Assembly: GCF_003589595.1 (NCBI RefSeq)
Contig: NW_020653900.1
Coordinates: 3,678,751-3,742,750 of the forward strand
Direction: 5' to 3'
Source: Hyposmocoma kahamanoa
Taxonomy: Eukaryota > Arthropoda > Insecta > Lepidoptera > Cosmopterigidae
DNA length: 64,000 nucleotides
Each line of letters starts with the position of its first letter. Within the stretch, counting starts at the first letter, position 1. Shown here in pieces: positions 21,830-32,851 of the stretch. The notes below the pieces were generated by a model that did no database searches, was not told where the DNA came from, and saw nothing but the letters and a program-made list of their open reading frames with translations. A program made the position numbers and the translations under genes.

Positions 21830-22075
21830 CGATATTCTACAGGATATATCACGGAAGGCGTGCGTGAAATTCTAAAGATTCGAACGAAGCGTTACGCTTT
21901 CACTTTTACACGGCGAACTGCTATGGAGGGGCTGTCTATGCCTACAGACTTATTCCCTGAACGTTAGAACTTGGTCTTTTTAAAAGCGACAGTGAAAAAG
22001 CATTATTTAGGATTGCTCCGTCGACCTTATCGTCATTTTCCATCAGATGAGACGGAGATGAAATGAAAATTTTGT
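21830..22075 (+). pseudogene. LINE ORF2 C-terminal relic, paralogue of 17621-17890
   Basis: The DNA aligns in order with the segment at 17660-17890: a stretch on arginine-rich codons, then ACGGCGAACTGCTATGG, TGCCTACAGACTTATTCCCTGAA and CTTGGTCTTTTTAAAAGCG, ending in CCATCAGATGAGACGG. The same order of motifs appears in LINE ORF2 C termini. No long frame is open. It lies about 4 kb from its paralogue in the same orientation. Confidence 0.5.
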
Positions 22076-22079
22076 CACA

Positions 22080-23179
22080 AAAATATATAGAGTGAATTCT
22101 TTCACTTTTCTACATTGACTTACAATTATATGGACGACGTGTCTAATACAAAAACCACGAAAAAAATGTCCCAAGTCAACCTATTTAAACGTAGTGACAT
22201 GTAAAGAATTATGAAAAAGCTAAAACGTTGAATTTAAATTGTAATGTCATCGCAGTACTGTCTAATTTTGCTTGCTTCGCTGTCAGTCGAACAAATGAAG
22301 ACTAAAGCGTGAATGACGCTCTGTATACGATTTTAACGCCCTATAAGTTCGGACACTTTTTAGCGCGGACCCGACGTCCATATAATTGTAAGTCGATGCT
22401 TTTCTAGTTAATTGTGCCACGAATGTATTTTCAAATGTTTCATATTCAGTTCTTAATGCTTTTATCGGAAATAAACGTTTCGATTATCTATGAATGAGAA
22501 TGTTTACATGCCTGTAATTGGATTTTATGTCTGCTGCTGTATTTTTTTGTCATAACTAAGTATAAGACGTACGAACGCGAACAATCTCGCGTTAACTGTT
22601 TCTGTGCACGAATTTACAATTTACAGTTTAAATTGCAAATAAATAAATTGAATTTTGACAAATACAAATTGGACATGAAATTGTCCTGTTTAAAGATATG
22701 AGATTAAGGTTTAAAACTTGTCATTAGCTTTTATAGTTTATTATCTGAATTATTATTCATTGACAACAACATTATTATTACTCTAAAATTATGAATATTA
22801 AAAGTCTTAAACATAGTTAACAATTGTATAGTGGAAAAAATTATAATACCATGGTTAAAATGTATATTATATCATAAGTGTATTTTGCTGCGCCCTTACA
22901 GGGTATCACACGTAGTCCCTACCATAGTTCCAAGTTTGTGTACTATAACACTTAAGACTAAATGAAATGCAAATACATAACTAAATAAATCTCCTTATTT
23001 TCGTATTTTACCTTTCTTTTACACCAGGCGAAATGTCGAATCCCTACCGAAGTTTTTCACAGGTCTGCACATTTGTGCATGCAAATTTACACACTCATCA
23101 TACAACTGTCATAGCCGCACTTTCTTTTTTCTTATAATTCACGTGATTCACTCTTACTTTTCAATGTCAAAACACGATA
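22080..23179. other. Unannotated AT-rich stretch
   Basis: No frame above 60 codons, no clear repeat. Confidence 0.3.
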
Positions 23180-23275
23180 ATGATCATAATACTGCTTGGC
23201 GGCAGAAATAGATAAGGTGGCAGTACTTCTCTGGACGAACTCTTACATAAGGAGCTCTACTGCTACCAAACTATA
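23180..23275 (-). mobile_element. Family R fragment, 5' part
   Basis: TACTGCTTGGCGGCAGAAAT, AAGGTGGCAGTACTTCTC and AGGAGCTCTACTGCTACC are the end opposite the A-rich tail. The rest is missing. Confidence 0.65.
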
Positions 23276-23351
23276 AAACTTCTAATATTAAAATGTTCCA
23301 GTGATCTAAACTTATATTAACCGTATCCTAAAAAGGGGTAAAAGTACTGGT

Positions 23352-23397
23352 GAGGCACACGACTTGTTCGTACCGTCTAATGGTATCATAAAAAAAT
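23352..23397 (+). mobile_element. Family R fragment, A-rich end
   Basis: GCACACGACTTGTTCGTACC followed by ATGGTATCATAAAAAAAT is the 3' end in the opposite orientation to its neighbours, just 5 bp from the next copy: the two A-rich ends face each other. Confidence 0.65.
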
Positions 23398-23402
23398 AAT
23401 CT

Positions 23403-23851
23403 GTTTTTTTTTATAATATCAAGTGACGGAACGAACAAGTCGTACGCCTGGTGGTAAGCTACACGCCTGTCCATACAGTTGCACTACCACTCAGAGCTTT
23501 AAATCGCAAAGATCTGAAGGGCGCTGCCACAGAGCCCGTCATCCTCAGATATAAATTATACGCAAGTTATAATTATGCGCATTATGCTATGCGATGACTT
23601 TAGCAACCTACGTATAAACCCGTTAAAGGGATTGCAGTAGATAGGTTCGACTTAAGGACCAATGTAAATAATTTTGTTTTGGAAAATAAATGAAAAAATG
23701 TGCCTGTAATTTCACCAGCACCCTTACCCTTTAAAACCGAAACACAGTAATGTTGACATTACAGCTTGACGGCAGAAATAGATAAGGTGGCAGTACTTCC
23801 CTGGACGAACTCTTTCACAAGGAGCTCTACTGCTACTAAAAATTACTGTCG
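23403..23851 (-). mobile_element. Family R copy split by ~130 bp of other sequence
   Basis: The 3' half (23403-23568) starts TTTTTTTTATAATATCAAGTG; the 5' half (23700-23851) runs TGCCTGTAATTTCACCAGC to GAGCTCTACTGCTACT. Between them 23569-23699 is unrelated and should be an insertion or replacement. Confidence 0.75.
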
Positions 23852-23859
23852 GTGCCCTT

Positions 23860-24249
23860 AGTTAAATAAAAAATATACGAAAGTTATTCTTTTCTCAGAA
23901 GAGGTATTGAAAATTGCCAGGTAATTTTGCGAAACTGCGTAATGTTTTCTGAAAAATTACTTCTCCTGAAATGAGGGAGGTCACGCCAGTATAAATTAAG
24001 TTTATTTGTACATACATAGATGTAAAGAAAGTACAAGTTACAGGTTTTTTGTTTTGTTTTTTTTAATGTATCGTTATAATTTAGTTCCACCCCTACCATT
24101 TGCTTTATTAGTCACTTACTTATTACTATCCTTCCTTATGTGCACAGTCGTGGAATGGAATACACACCTGGCATATGAGTTTAGCGAAAACTACAATTTA
24201 CTACTATTCAATGCTTGAGTGAAATCCAAATGCAAATACTAGATAAACA
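23860..24249. other. Unannotated AT-rich stretch
   Basis: Two overlapping 70-codon frames on opposite strands have no known similarity. Confidence 0.3.
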
Positions 24250-24500
24250 TAGGCGCAAACATTGCGCCAGAAGCGACAAAGATGCGCGTGATATTGCTGT
24301 GTGTGCGCGCTTATATGTCGATTCTCACGCAAGTCGCTCCCTGTCATGCTAGTGCTGCAAGTAATCGATTCCGAATCTTATGATTTTTTCGACGTTGTCG
24401 ACCGATTTCTTTTCGTTTTTATTCACAACACCCGGATCGAACGTCAAACTGTCGTATTCGAATCCGAACCGAAATGACGTCACACCCGTAGGATTACCTA
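24250..24500. repeat. Possible DNA-transposon remnant
   Basis: The GC-richer stretch contains CTCACGCAAGTCGCTCCCTG, close to CTCGCGCAAGTCTCACCCTG at 40628-40648. Both may be parts of one family; ends not resolved. Confidence 0.35.
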
Positions 24501-24604
24501 CTCTAACTTCTCGATCGGCAAAGGGTACAAACGTTATTCAGAATAAAGTTATCGAATTAACGTCCTATTGTTTACAAAGCTAGAATGTAATATGGACTTC
24601 TCTT

Positions 24605-25055
24605 ATTGTTAGTTTTTCGCCATTTTTCAACATGGCCGCCATACAAGCGTTTATAAAAATTTGCTCTAATTCAACTGAAAATCGGCATGTAGGGATTTCT
24701 ATAGGTGTTTGATAATAATTCGCGGTCAAAATTTCTTTTTCGCCTTTTTTGTCAATATGGTTGCCAACTAACTTTTTTAGCGGCAGATAAAAATTTGCTC
24801 TAATTCGACTGAAAATCAGCATATCGGGATCTCTATGAGTGTTTAATAATAATTTGCGGTCAACATATTTTTTCGCCGTTTTTCGATATAGCCGCCCAAG
24901 TACAAGCGTTCTGTTTTTTGATGTAAAGGGCTGTTGAAAAAATTTGCTTCCCTCGAGCAGAAAATTGACAAGAAATGATTTCAAGGATCGTCTGATAATA
25001 ATTAGTGGTCAAAATATATTTTTGCAATTTTGAAATATGGTTGCAATTAAAGACC
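24605..25055. repeat. Degenerate tandem repeat, period about 131-150 bp
   Basis: The phrases AAAAATTTGCTCTAATTC (24655, 24786, diverged 24936), GATAATAATTCGCGGTCAAA (24708, 24843, 24991) and TTTTTCGCCATTTTTCAACATGG (first, second and third versions) recur in order, giving about 3.3 units. The 134-codon - frame across it is a by-product of the repeat with no known domain. Confidence 0.75.
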
Positions 25056-25059
25056 TATT

Positions 25060-25380
25060 TTAATTTTTTTAAACTAAGTCATAAGTGCCGAGCAGATTAC
25101 GAGCAGGCACAAGATCTCACAATTGTAAAAATGTAAGAGCATACTTCTCGATGTAGTGGAAATATGATACCTACTTAATTTACCTACTTATAACAGCGTT
25201 ATTGTATCTCTCTGTTAGATTCCTTGTTTTTGGAAGCTATGCCAAAGAGACGTATTTAGGTGGAAAAAGTGCCAAACTTCTGCCGAAGTTCGTGTATTAT
25301 GAATACCAGAACAACAATAACTCTGAGGGCAATACCCAGAACACTCAGACCAAATACAACTTAGAAATATTCGTTTCTTA
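25060..25380. other. Unannotated stretch
   Basis: AT-rich; nothing recognised. Confidence 0.3.
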
Positions 25381-25384
25381 AATT

Positions 25385-25455
25385 AGCCCAAATCGGGAGT
25401 CGAACCTCCTCATCAAGCACCCATAAAACTAACCGCTGTGCCACAGCATGAGCAC
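25385..25455 (-). mobile_element. tRNA-like SINE head (isolated)
   Basis: The - strand reads TGTGGCACAGCGGTTAG (A box) and GAGGTTCGACTCCCG (B box) about 30 bp apart, as in a tRNA or SINE. It lacks a plausible acceptor stem, so I call it a SINE remnant and not a tRNA gene. Confidence 0.5.
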
Positions 25456-25459
25456 ACCC

Positions 25460-25885
25460 TGTAATTGGACCCCGACCACGCGCCGCAGGTCGAGCCCGAC
25501 GAAGACTCATTTTAAATAAAGTTAAAGTTTGTTTTTATTAATTTATTTTAACGCAAGACTAATGCATTCCTCTATTTTAAGCTTTTAAAAATGTATATAA
25601 AAAGATTTTAATTTTTCTTATAATATCACCGACTAACTCCGTAAACGCTGTTGGATAACGATATCGTATCCGAATAGAACATTTAACTCGGAATTTTCCG
25701 AATAGCTCGGAAAGCGCCCTTCGATTCGAGAACAATATCAATCGAACGATTCGATTAAAATATCAAAGAGCTCTGAAGCGGAGTCCGCGTGCGATTAGGA
25801 CCAATTGTTTGTCTATTGTACGTAAAACATGTAACTTCCTATTTGATAAGCAGATTTTAAGATTCATCGAATAGTTTTTGTTTCA
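25460..25885. other. Unannotated stretch
   Basis: Includes several TATC/GATA and TCGAAT-containing palindromes (25640-25770) but no clear element. Confidence 0.3.
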
Positions 25886-26045
25886 TTTTCTTTATGATAC
25901 TAAGTGACGGGACGAACAGTCGTGCGCCTGGTGGTAAGCGACACGCATGTCCATAATAGTTGCAGTACGACACAGCGCTTTAAATCACTAAGATCTATCA
26001 CTGGCACTGCATCCGTCACTCTGGGACATAAGTTGACAATTTTTA
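25886..26045 (-). mobile_element. Family R copy, diverged
   Basis: AAGTGACGGGACGAACAGTCG, GCCTGGTGGTAAGCGACAC, then GCACTGCATCCGTCACTCTG and ACATAAGTTGACAA. The 5' part is lost. Confidence 0.7.
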
Positions 26046-26049
26046 AAAT

Positions 26050-26510
26050 ACGTCTATTCACTCTAGCCTTGAATTTTGTGGTACTTGAGTATTGAAACCT
26101 GATACCAGAAAAATAACAGTGTTTAACTTCTATTACCAAAAACGTTCACAGAGCCATGAACTTGCTAACAGGAAGAATACCTGTTACAAAAGCGACATTT
26201 TGTTCTTTTAGTAACCCGAGTTCACGGCGAAATACCTTTGTAACAAACTGGAAAAATATAAAAGATATTTTCAGCTTATATTACTTAGAGAACAGGCAGT
26301 GTGCCACCCATACTGTAACTGATATATTTACGCGTATAATAGATTATAACGGTTCGAGCAGCGGATTTTTTATACGTGTTTTTTTCGCCTGTTCTGATTT
26401 TTCGCTTCAAGGCACATCATTAATTGTACGTCTTGCGTTGAAGTAAATTATAATGAACACTCTTTGTAGAGGAATAAAGTAATATTTTGTATAAAATGAC
26501 AATCCAAATT
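26050..26510. other. Unannotated stretch
   Basis: A 96-codon + frame (26156-26446) resembles nothing I know; no repeat signal recognised. Confidence 0.3.
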
Positions 26511-26514
26511 AAAA

Positions 26515-26609
26515 TTATAAATGCGAAAGTGACTCTGTCTGTTAACCAACTTTGATGAATTTTGATTAAAGATGTTATGTAGATGGGACTTGAGTAGAAC
26601 AAAGGCTAC
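26515..26609 (+). repeat. Start of a dispersed lepidopteran repeat, cut by the gap
   Basis: AAATGCGAAAGTGACTCTGTC, GTTAACCAACTTTGATGAA, TGATTAAAGATG and ACAAAGGCTAC follow the order of a very common moth/butterfly repeat (AAATGCGAAAGT ... ATTTTGATGAAAT ... AGGCTAC). It runs straight into the N run. Confidence 0.5.
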
Positions 26610-26619
26610 NNNNNNNNNN
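26610..26619. other. Assembly gap (10 N)
   Basis: Ten consecutive N bases. Their even number suggests a nominal gap of unknown length. Confidence 0.98.
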
Positions 26620-26620
26620 A

Positions 26621-26979
26621 GGGCAACGTTATTGGTCGAATATCTAACGATAGGAACCATAATGAATATCAAATATCTAATATATAATCTGTTGCTACTG
26701 AATATCAAATAATATTACTTACAATTTTTATTACCGAGTGTGTGTGTGTCTAATCATTTGTAAGTGTTTTTAACCATCTTATTTAGAATATATATAATAG
26801 TTCTTTCTGTCTCTTTTGTCGTGTTTGTTATTTTAATATTCAGGTAACGTTCCTCTTTTTTATTTCATTGAGAATATATAACAGTATCAAAAATAATCAA
26901 TCAATATTTAGGTGTGATTTAATTTTTATTATATCTAAACAGTTCTCCTTAGAAGAATTTGACTATTAATAATTATAAG
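26621..26979. other. Unannotated AT-rich stretch after the gap
   Basis: Contains a short GT run at about 26735-26750; nothing else recognised. Confidence 0.3.
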
Positions 26980-26980
26980 A

Positions 26981-27080
26981 TTAATTAAATTTTTATTGAA
27001 TTTATATTCAATTATTTTTTGTGAAATTACTCCACTAGTTTGTTATAATTATTAATACAAAGATCGAACACTCAGAAAAA
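26981..27080 (-). repeat. SINE-A tail, inverted
   Basis: TTAATTAAATTTTTATTGAA through ACTCCACTAGTTTGTTATAA and CAAAGATCGAACACTCAG is the SINE-A 3' module on the - strand, without the tRNA-like part. Confidence 0.85.
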
Positions 27081-27265
27081 AATTTTTATGAGTGTTTTTT
27101 CTGAGTGTTCGATCTTTGTATTAATAATTATAACAAACTAGTGGAGAAAAAATTTTTTATGAGTGTTTTTTCTGAGTGTTCGATCTTTGTATTAATAATT
27201 ATAACAAACTAGTGGAGTAATTTCACAAAAAATAATTGAATATAAATTCAATAAAAATTTAATTA
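27077..27265 (+). repeat. Tandemly duplicated SINE-A tails
   Basis: The 71-bp block GAGTGTTTTTTCTGAGTGTT...CAAACTAGTGGAG occurs at 27090 and again at 27161; the second continues to the full tail end (27265). With the inverted tail at 26981-27080 it forms a large imperfect palindrome. Confidence 0.85.
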
Positions 27266-27268
27266 ACA

Positions 27269-27590
27269 CAGTGAATAGCGACATCTCTCGCCAGGACTGG
27301 TAGCTGTAAAGGTACTAACTGGGTAATAAATCTGTAATAGATTTCTCATAGATGGCGCTACGACTAAAAAGTCGTTGAAAGACCAAGTACAAAGACACGA
27401 CGCAAACACATAGAAAAATTCGTGAGGTCCGTTGGTTCGTTCCGTGGCTTAGTTGGTATAGCGTCTGGCACGGTATGCAAGAAGACGTCGGTTCGAATCC
27501 GACCGGATCGAAGGAATTTTTTCTGAGTGTTTTTTCTGAGTGTTCGATCTTTGTATTAATAATTATAACAATTATAAGATTTTCATTGAA
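27269..27590 (+). mobile_element. SINE-A with full head
   Basis: From CAGTGAATAGCGACATCTC (head, ~175 bp) through TGGCTTAGTTGGTA (A box) and GGTTCGAATCC (B box) to a shortened tail (GTATTAATAATTATAACAAT). The Pol III boxes sit about 175 bp inside the element. It is joined head-to-tail to the tandem tails. The short frame at 27315-27677 is a shadow. Confidence 0.85.
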
Positions 27591-27594
27591 AAAT

Positions 27595-28140
27595 AAAACC
27601 CACCTCAAAAGTTTGCATATCGGCTTTTTTCGATTTCCATGTGATCCCCTCATCAGAGTCTGACTTCCTGGTGACAATGGAACTGTTACGGACTCCTTTG
27701 TACATTTTATATTTTCTGTTCTGGTTGTCAGGGAGACGGTGATTTGTTGATTACACGTATTGTGTCAAGTGAAAAGTCGATTTTTATTTACGGAAAATAT
27801 TTAATAATTTGTGATAGCCGAAACGAACAGACAGCATCAGGGACAACCTCGAGAGTAGACCCTTTCAAACAAAAGAAGAATTTTCAAAATCGGTGCACAA
27901 TTGATGGAGAAATTGGTGAATACATGGACATGCCTATAAAATTTGAGGATTTCCTTCGATTTTCATGGGATCCCCTTATCAGATTCTGACTTGGTGCCAA
28001 TGGGACCACCCCGAGAGTGCCTCCTTTCAAACAAACAAGAATTTTCAAAATCGATCCACAATTGACGGAGATATCTGAAAACATACATAAAACATATGTA
28101 CAGCCGAACGTATAACATCCTCCTTTTTTTTAAGTCGGTT
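27595..28140. repeat. Internally repetitive element, possibly Helitron-like
   Basis: The phrases GATTTCCATGTGATCCCCTC and GATTTTCATGGGATCCCCTT (27637, 27956) and CCCTTTCAAACAAAAGAAG / CCTTTCAAACAAACAAG (27860, 28022) recur with a period near 160-320 bp. The right end CCTCCTTTTTTTTAAGTCGG resembles the end of a widespread lepidopteran non-autonomous family. Related to the 61490-62390 array in style (GGAGGAGG and CGACTTC ends). Confidence 0.55.
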
Positions 28141-28264
28141 AAAAATATTACTAATACGCTCTAACAGCAACTAAAGTCTGCTACCAGTCATAACAAAACG
28201 TTAATTTAATTACTTTACTGAAATGAGGTTTATTTAAGTTAAATTAGATTGAACATAAACATTA

Positions 28265-28432
28265 TTAAAAATATTGTACAAGTTTTGTTTTACGTAATAT
28301 GTACTTGGTTTCAAGGTCCACAGCTTCGCTCCTGAATACAGTCCTATGTACAGTGTTCGTAGGCGTGCCGAGTTCGTCCCCGTCGATTTCATCGGAGCTA
28401 ACGGCTTCAAAGTATACCCTCGCATTAAACAT
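28265..28432 (-). CDS. Possible 55-codon exon or relic, unrecognised
   Basis: A - strand frame starts at ATG 28432 and reads FNARVYFEAVSSDEIDGDE then LGTPTNTVHRTVFRSEAVD and ends at a TAA. It is acidic, of even composition and less AT-rich than its surroundings, unlike random frames here. A donor-like GTACAT follows the ETK codons. It could be a real exon, or a decayed copy of one. I do not recognise the family. Confidence 0.25.
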   Translation of the reverse strand: MFNARVYFEAVSSDEIDGDELGTPTNTVHRTVFRSEAVDLETKYILRKTKLVQYF

Positions 28433-28439
28433 CGAAGTT

Positions 28440-28829
28440 TCATGGAAAATAGGAATGCGAGTGCAATGTTGTAGAAATTGTTACCTGTGAACCGTGTGAT
28501 TGTTGCATTTGACATGCGATTGCGTGGCCACTATCAGGTTTTAAATTATTTTTCTTATTATTATAGAGATTTATTAAAAATGATAACAATAACGCCCCCA
28601 AAAGATCACGATTAGAGTTAGTTATCTACGTTGAAACCCCAAGCGTTTGTATTATATATATAAGTAATTAATAGAATAGATGGAAATAATTAGGTACAAC
28701 AACAGGGGTTGTATAATTAATGAACAATTGAATTTTGCATCATCAACTTTATTATTTTCGGGTTTCAACAATAGCAACACTGGGGGTAGCGGGGTATAAA
28801 TACACCAACCGTTCTGAACGAACTCGATA
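28440..28829. other. Unannotated stretch
   Basis: AT-rich, ends with the start of the Jockey-type relic. Nothing recognised. Confidence 0.3.
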
Positions 28830-29830
28830 CACGGATGACATCCCCTTGGCGGAAGGGGCCACACTGGCCTTGTACGCCAACGACGCCGCGTACCTTACCA
28901 CCTCCATCACCGCGTCTCACGCGGCGCTCAAGATGCAGCGCCAACTGGACATGCTTCCTCCCTGGCTGGATAACTTGCAACTCTCGGTCAACGTCACCAA
29001 AAACCCAGGCGATCAGCGTGAGCAACTCGAAGAAGATGCCACCGAAGCTGACACTGATTGGCCAGACTATCGAGTGGCCACCCACGATGAAATACCTAGG
29101 GGTGACAATCGATAGAAGACTTTCTATGGCCCATCACATCAAGAACGTCGTGCAGAACACCCGCGCAGCCTGCGCACTCCTGCGACCGATTCTCAAGTCC
29201 CGACGCCCACTACGAGTGAAACTCGGAGTGTATAAGACGTACATCAAATCCCGCCTAACATATGCAGCCCCAGCATGGTACGTGCTGGTAGGAGAGTGCA
29301 ACTGGCAGCGACTCAGAGCTCAACAGTCGCTGACCTTGCGGTGCATCACAGACGCCTCACGATATGTGGGAAATGACGTCATCCAACGGGACTTGAGCAT
29401 GGAGAGCTTCGACAGCTTTGTGGATCGCCTGGCCAAGACCATGTTCCGGCGCGCCGGACAATCCCTGTATAGCCATATACAGGGACTGGCACCACACCGA
29501 GCCCAACACCCTGACCAGAAATTGCTTCCAAGGTACCTACTTGGGCCCGAGGAAGCCCCACCGGAGCAGACACCAGCTGCTGAAGATGGTTGAAACCTGC
29601 CGGCCTACCGGCAGGGATTCCCGTCTGAAGCAGTTCACCCTACTGTGACACCCAAGGATTATACCCAACCCCAGGACCCGCTCGTCTCCACGAGTCGCGA
29701 TTGACCCCGCCGAAAGAGGTCGACGCCTCCAACGGCCCCCTCAAACCCGCTGACGCTAGTTTTGAGACAACTACGGCAGCACAAGCTCACTCTTCGGCCG
29801 AGAGTGGAGCAGTCAACAGCGCCTGAGGAT
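28830..29830 (+). pseudogene. Jockey-type LINE ORF2 C-terminal relic with 3' UTR
   Basis: The frame at 28820-29035 reads into the catalytic region as LALYANDAAYLT, where the usual YADD is changed to YAND. The reading then shifts (near 29030-29080) into a second frame with KYLGVTIDRRLSM, TRAACALLRPIL and LTYAAPAWY, all typical of the Jockey-group RT connection and C-terminal region. Coding similarity ends near 29593; a GC-rich 3' UTR-like stretch runs to about 29830, ending in GAGGCGAAACACGTGTCGG. It is 5'-truncated and frameshifted. The marked GC richness against AT-rich flanks supports a recent foreign block. Confidence 0.82.
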
Positions 29831-29839
29831 GCCTCGTGG

Positions 29840-30114
29840 AGAGGCGAAACACGTGTCGGGTATATTTTTGGTGATGGTTTGTGACTATAGTTGCGCTTGT
29901 GTTATTTATTTTATTAATTTTATGCGGAGGGAGGGTGGCATAATTAACTGCATGAAAAAATATTCAACACATGCGCAGCTATTTTGCACGATTTCACCTT
30001 CACTGGGTTCGCGGAGTAGCAAATTAACTTACTTCCATTTTTGTTATATATTTGTATGGCATCCTCTGTCACCAACATCAAAGACAATGTCAAAGTATTC
30101 ATTTTGCTCTCATG
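29840..30114. other. Unannotated stretch between two LINE relics
   Basis: Lies between the Jockey-type relic and the - strand LINE. A 103-codon frame crosses the TAA microsatellite and is not a gene. Confidence 0.35.
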
Positions 30115-30138
30115 TAATAATAATAATAATAATAATAT
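30115..30138. repeat. TAA microsatellite (LINE tail)
   Basis: Eight TAA units directly at the 3' end of the - strand LINE, so probably its tail and not an independent locus. Confidence 0.85.
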
Positions 30139-32851
30139 AAGTTCTTTATTCAGACAGCTAGGATCCATTTGTTAGTATTACAAAACATCTTAAACACACT
30201 AATGTTAGTAGTACAGTAAAAAAGAAAAGTAATAAAATTGAGTAGGCTAAAAATACAGTAATAATGTAACCAGTTAATGATTATATACTTGTATATACAA
30301 TCATCAACCGGTTTACATGTTTGTATATGGGGGAGTCAGGTTTTTCCGCAAACACCTCCAGAATACTGTTGGTGCTGGCCCGCATCCTTGTCATCAGCGA
30401 GGCAGCTCTTTTCCGCATGATAGCGTGAAAACCATCAGTGCGTGCCTCGGCTAACATTTGTGATGCGCTACAGCAGCGGGGCAGCCCCATCAGAGCTCGA
30501 AAACCATTATTATACTGAACTCTCAGGGCACTAAGCGATTTCTGAGTACAGTTAAACCACAGGCTGCTCGTATAAAAGCTCTGGCAGTACGCTTTGAAGA
30601 GCGTGATCTTTACTTGATCCGAGCAACGAGCAAACCTGCGGGCCAACATGTTACATCTCACCGCCAGTGCCCTGCGTTCTCTCTCTATGTCTATGTGATC
30701 TCTAAGGTCGTCGGTCAGGTAATGCCCTAAATATTTAAAGTGATACACTCTATGTAGTGGAATACCGTTGAGAATAATTGGCGGCACCTCTTCAGGTACC
30801 ATTTCAGGTCTTTTACCGACAGCCTTAAAGATCAAATATTCACTTTTTTTTACATTATATTGTAGCCCATGAGTTGTCGCATAAGACTCGCATATTTTTA
30901 GGAGCCTTCTTAGTGCTCTCACCGTTGGGCTCAGCAACACCATGTCATCCGCATAGCTGATGCTGTTTACACAAACACCATCCACGTGGCATCCGACATG
31001 TGTGCTACAGAGCTCACCGATGAGCCCATCCATATACAGATTGAAGAGCTTGGGCGAAGACAACCCCCCTTGTCTCACTCCGCTCTCCAACCCATAAGTA
31101 TCTGAAAACTCGCCAGCCCACCGTATGCTATTGGTCTGATTTGTGTACCAGTACTGGAATACACTTATCAGCTCAACAGGAATGTTCCTATCCCTCATCT
31201 TCTTCCACAAGACATCGTATGAAACTAAGTCGAAAGCTTTGGAGAGGTCTAGGAAACATGCGTACACATTAGTGCTGCGATCAGTGTAGTACCGGACAGC
31301 ATGCTTAAGGCCCAAAATGGCACTTTCTGTCGAAAGCCCTGGTTTGAAACCAAATTGTGCGTCATGACAATGTATATATTCGTCAAGTTGAGCGTTAAGC
31401 ATGCTATCCAATACCTTTGCGAGAACATTCGCCAAGGAAATTGGTCTGTAGTTCATCTTGTCTGCAATATCTCCAGTTCCGTCTTTTACTATGGGTACAA
31501 CGATAGTGTTTATTAAGTCCGTTGGTAAGTACGCATGGCTTAGACAAAGTGTGTAGAACACAGACAAGACTCGCGGCAAATGAACCCCAGCATTCTTCAG
31601 GTGCTCGATACTGAGACAGTCACAACCAGGCGATTTGCCTCTGGCCATGGTTCGAATAATGGCTGCTACTTGCTTAGGTGTAAATTTAATCGACATCTTG
31701 TCATGACTCGTCTCAGCATCGATCACCGAATGCGACGGACCCAAAGGCGATTTTACTTGGAAATGCTCTCTAAATACTTCAGCAATATCCCTGGGTTCAC
31801 TCAAACCCGCCACGCTCGTGGGGAGACTAGGCTTCAAATTAAGCTTATTTGTAGCTTTCCAGAATTTGCTAAAATGGTTTGACTTTCGATGAGTTGCGAG
31901 TGTATCCATCTTAATTTGGTCTTGGTGTTTTAAGCACCATTTTAGCTTACTTTTAAATATTTTACGAGACTCGCACATTTCGTCATAAACTTTACCTTGA
32001 GTAGGTTTATGATACCAAAGCCACATTTCGTATTTCAGCCTAGCCTCTCCGTGCGCGCTACGGACATATTTATTCCAGCCGCATACACGTTTTTTTCGAC
32101 TGGAGTGGGTTACATGTTTGACATGGGTTTGTATAGCGGTATCAGAAAGAATATCAACAATGTCGATATACATTTCATTTATTATATTTTTGTGCACTTC
32201 ACAATGACAAAGGCTATTACAGCATTCGGCTAATTCTTGAGGAAAATCAATTTCGCGTAATTTACTATTACATATGCTACGGTACATATCTATCTGTTCA
32301 CTATTTCTATCTCCCCATATTATTTTATTACATTGGTGCATGTTCTGTCTTCTTTTAGTTCTTATCATGCTAAAATTACATTCTATAATAAGTGGTAAAT
32401 GATCAGACGAGTACACATTATAGTCTATATTGACACTAGCAACAGTACGCCAGGCGCTCTGTGTGACCACACAATGGTCCAACCAACTCCTACTACCATT
32501 AGAATCGCTTACAAAAGTGTGATTATCAGAGGTTAAGCCTAGAAGTTCTAAATCAGCACATATCCACGATTGTTCCGAACAGAAGTTAATCAATTCATTG
32601 CAAAATGATTCACCTGGGTGAGCGTTAAAGTCTCCTAACATGTACACGACTTCCACATCACTATTTTCCACGACCGCACTAATCACACTAAGGCACTCAG
32701 TGAAAGTTGTTAAATTATCTACTCTGTCTGTGGGCATATACACGCTGAAAACCACAAATGAGCGTTCGCCTTCCGTCACTTTTATAGCCACAACACGTGA
32801 GCTGTTGCACTCCAGCACTGACACGGCCTGAAATATACCCTTACGCCACAG
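30120..32851 (-). mobile_element. 5'-truncated LINE with long open ORF2
   Basis: Read on the - strand, the element enters inside the endonuclease domain at about 32851 and ends with AATAAAG followed by a TTA/TAA microsatellite (30115-30138). It is unrelated at the motif level to the LINE at 49985-54680. The 5' end stops exactly where an inverted-repeat element begins (32847), with a few shared bases (CACAG) at the junction. This could be a 5' truncation formed by microhomology, or damage from the neighbouring element. I could not recognise the missing N-terminal part on the far side of that element. Confidence 0.8.

Noticed and set aside
29960..30168. Frames rich in Ile or Leu repeats (both strands)
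   Set aside because: They are translations of the TAA microsatellite.
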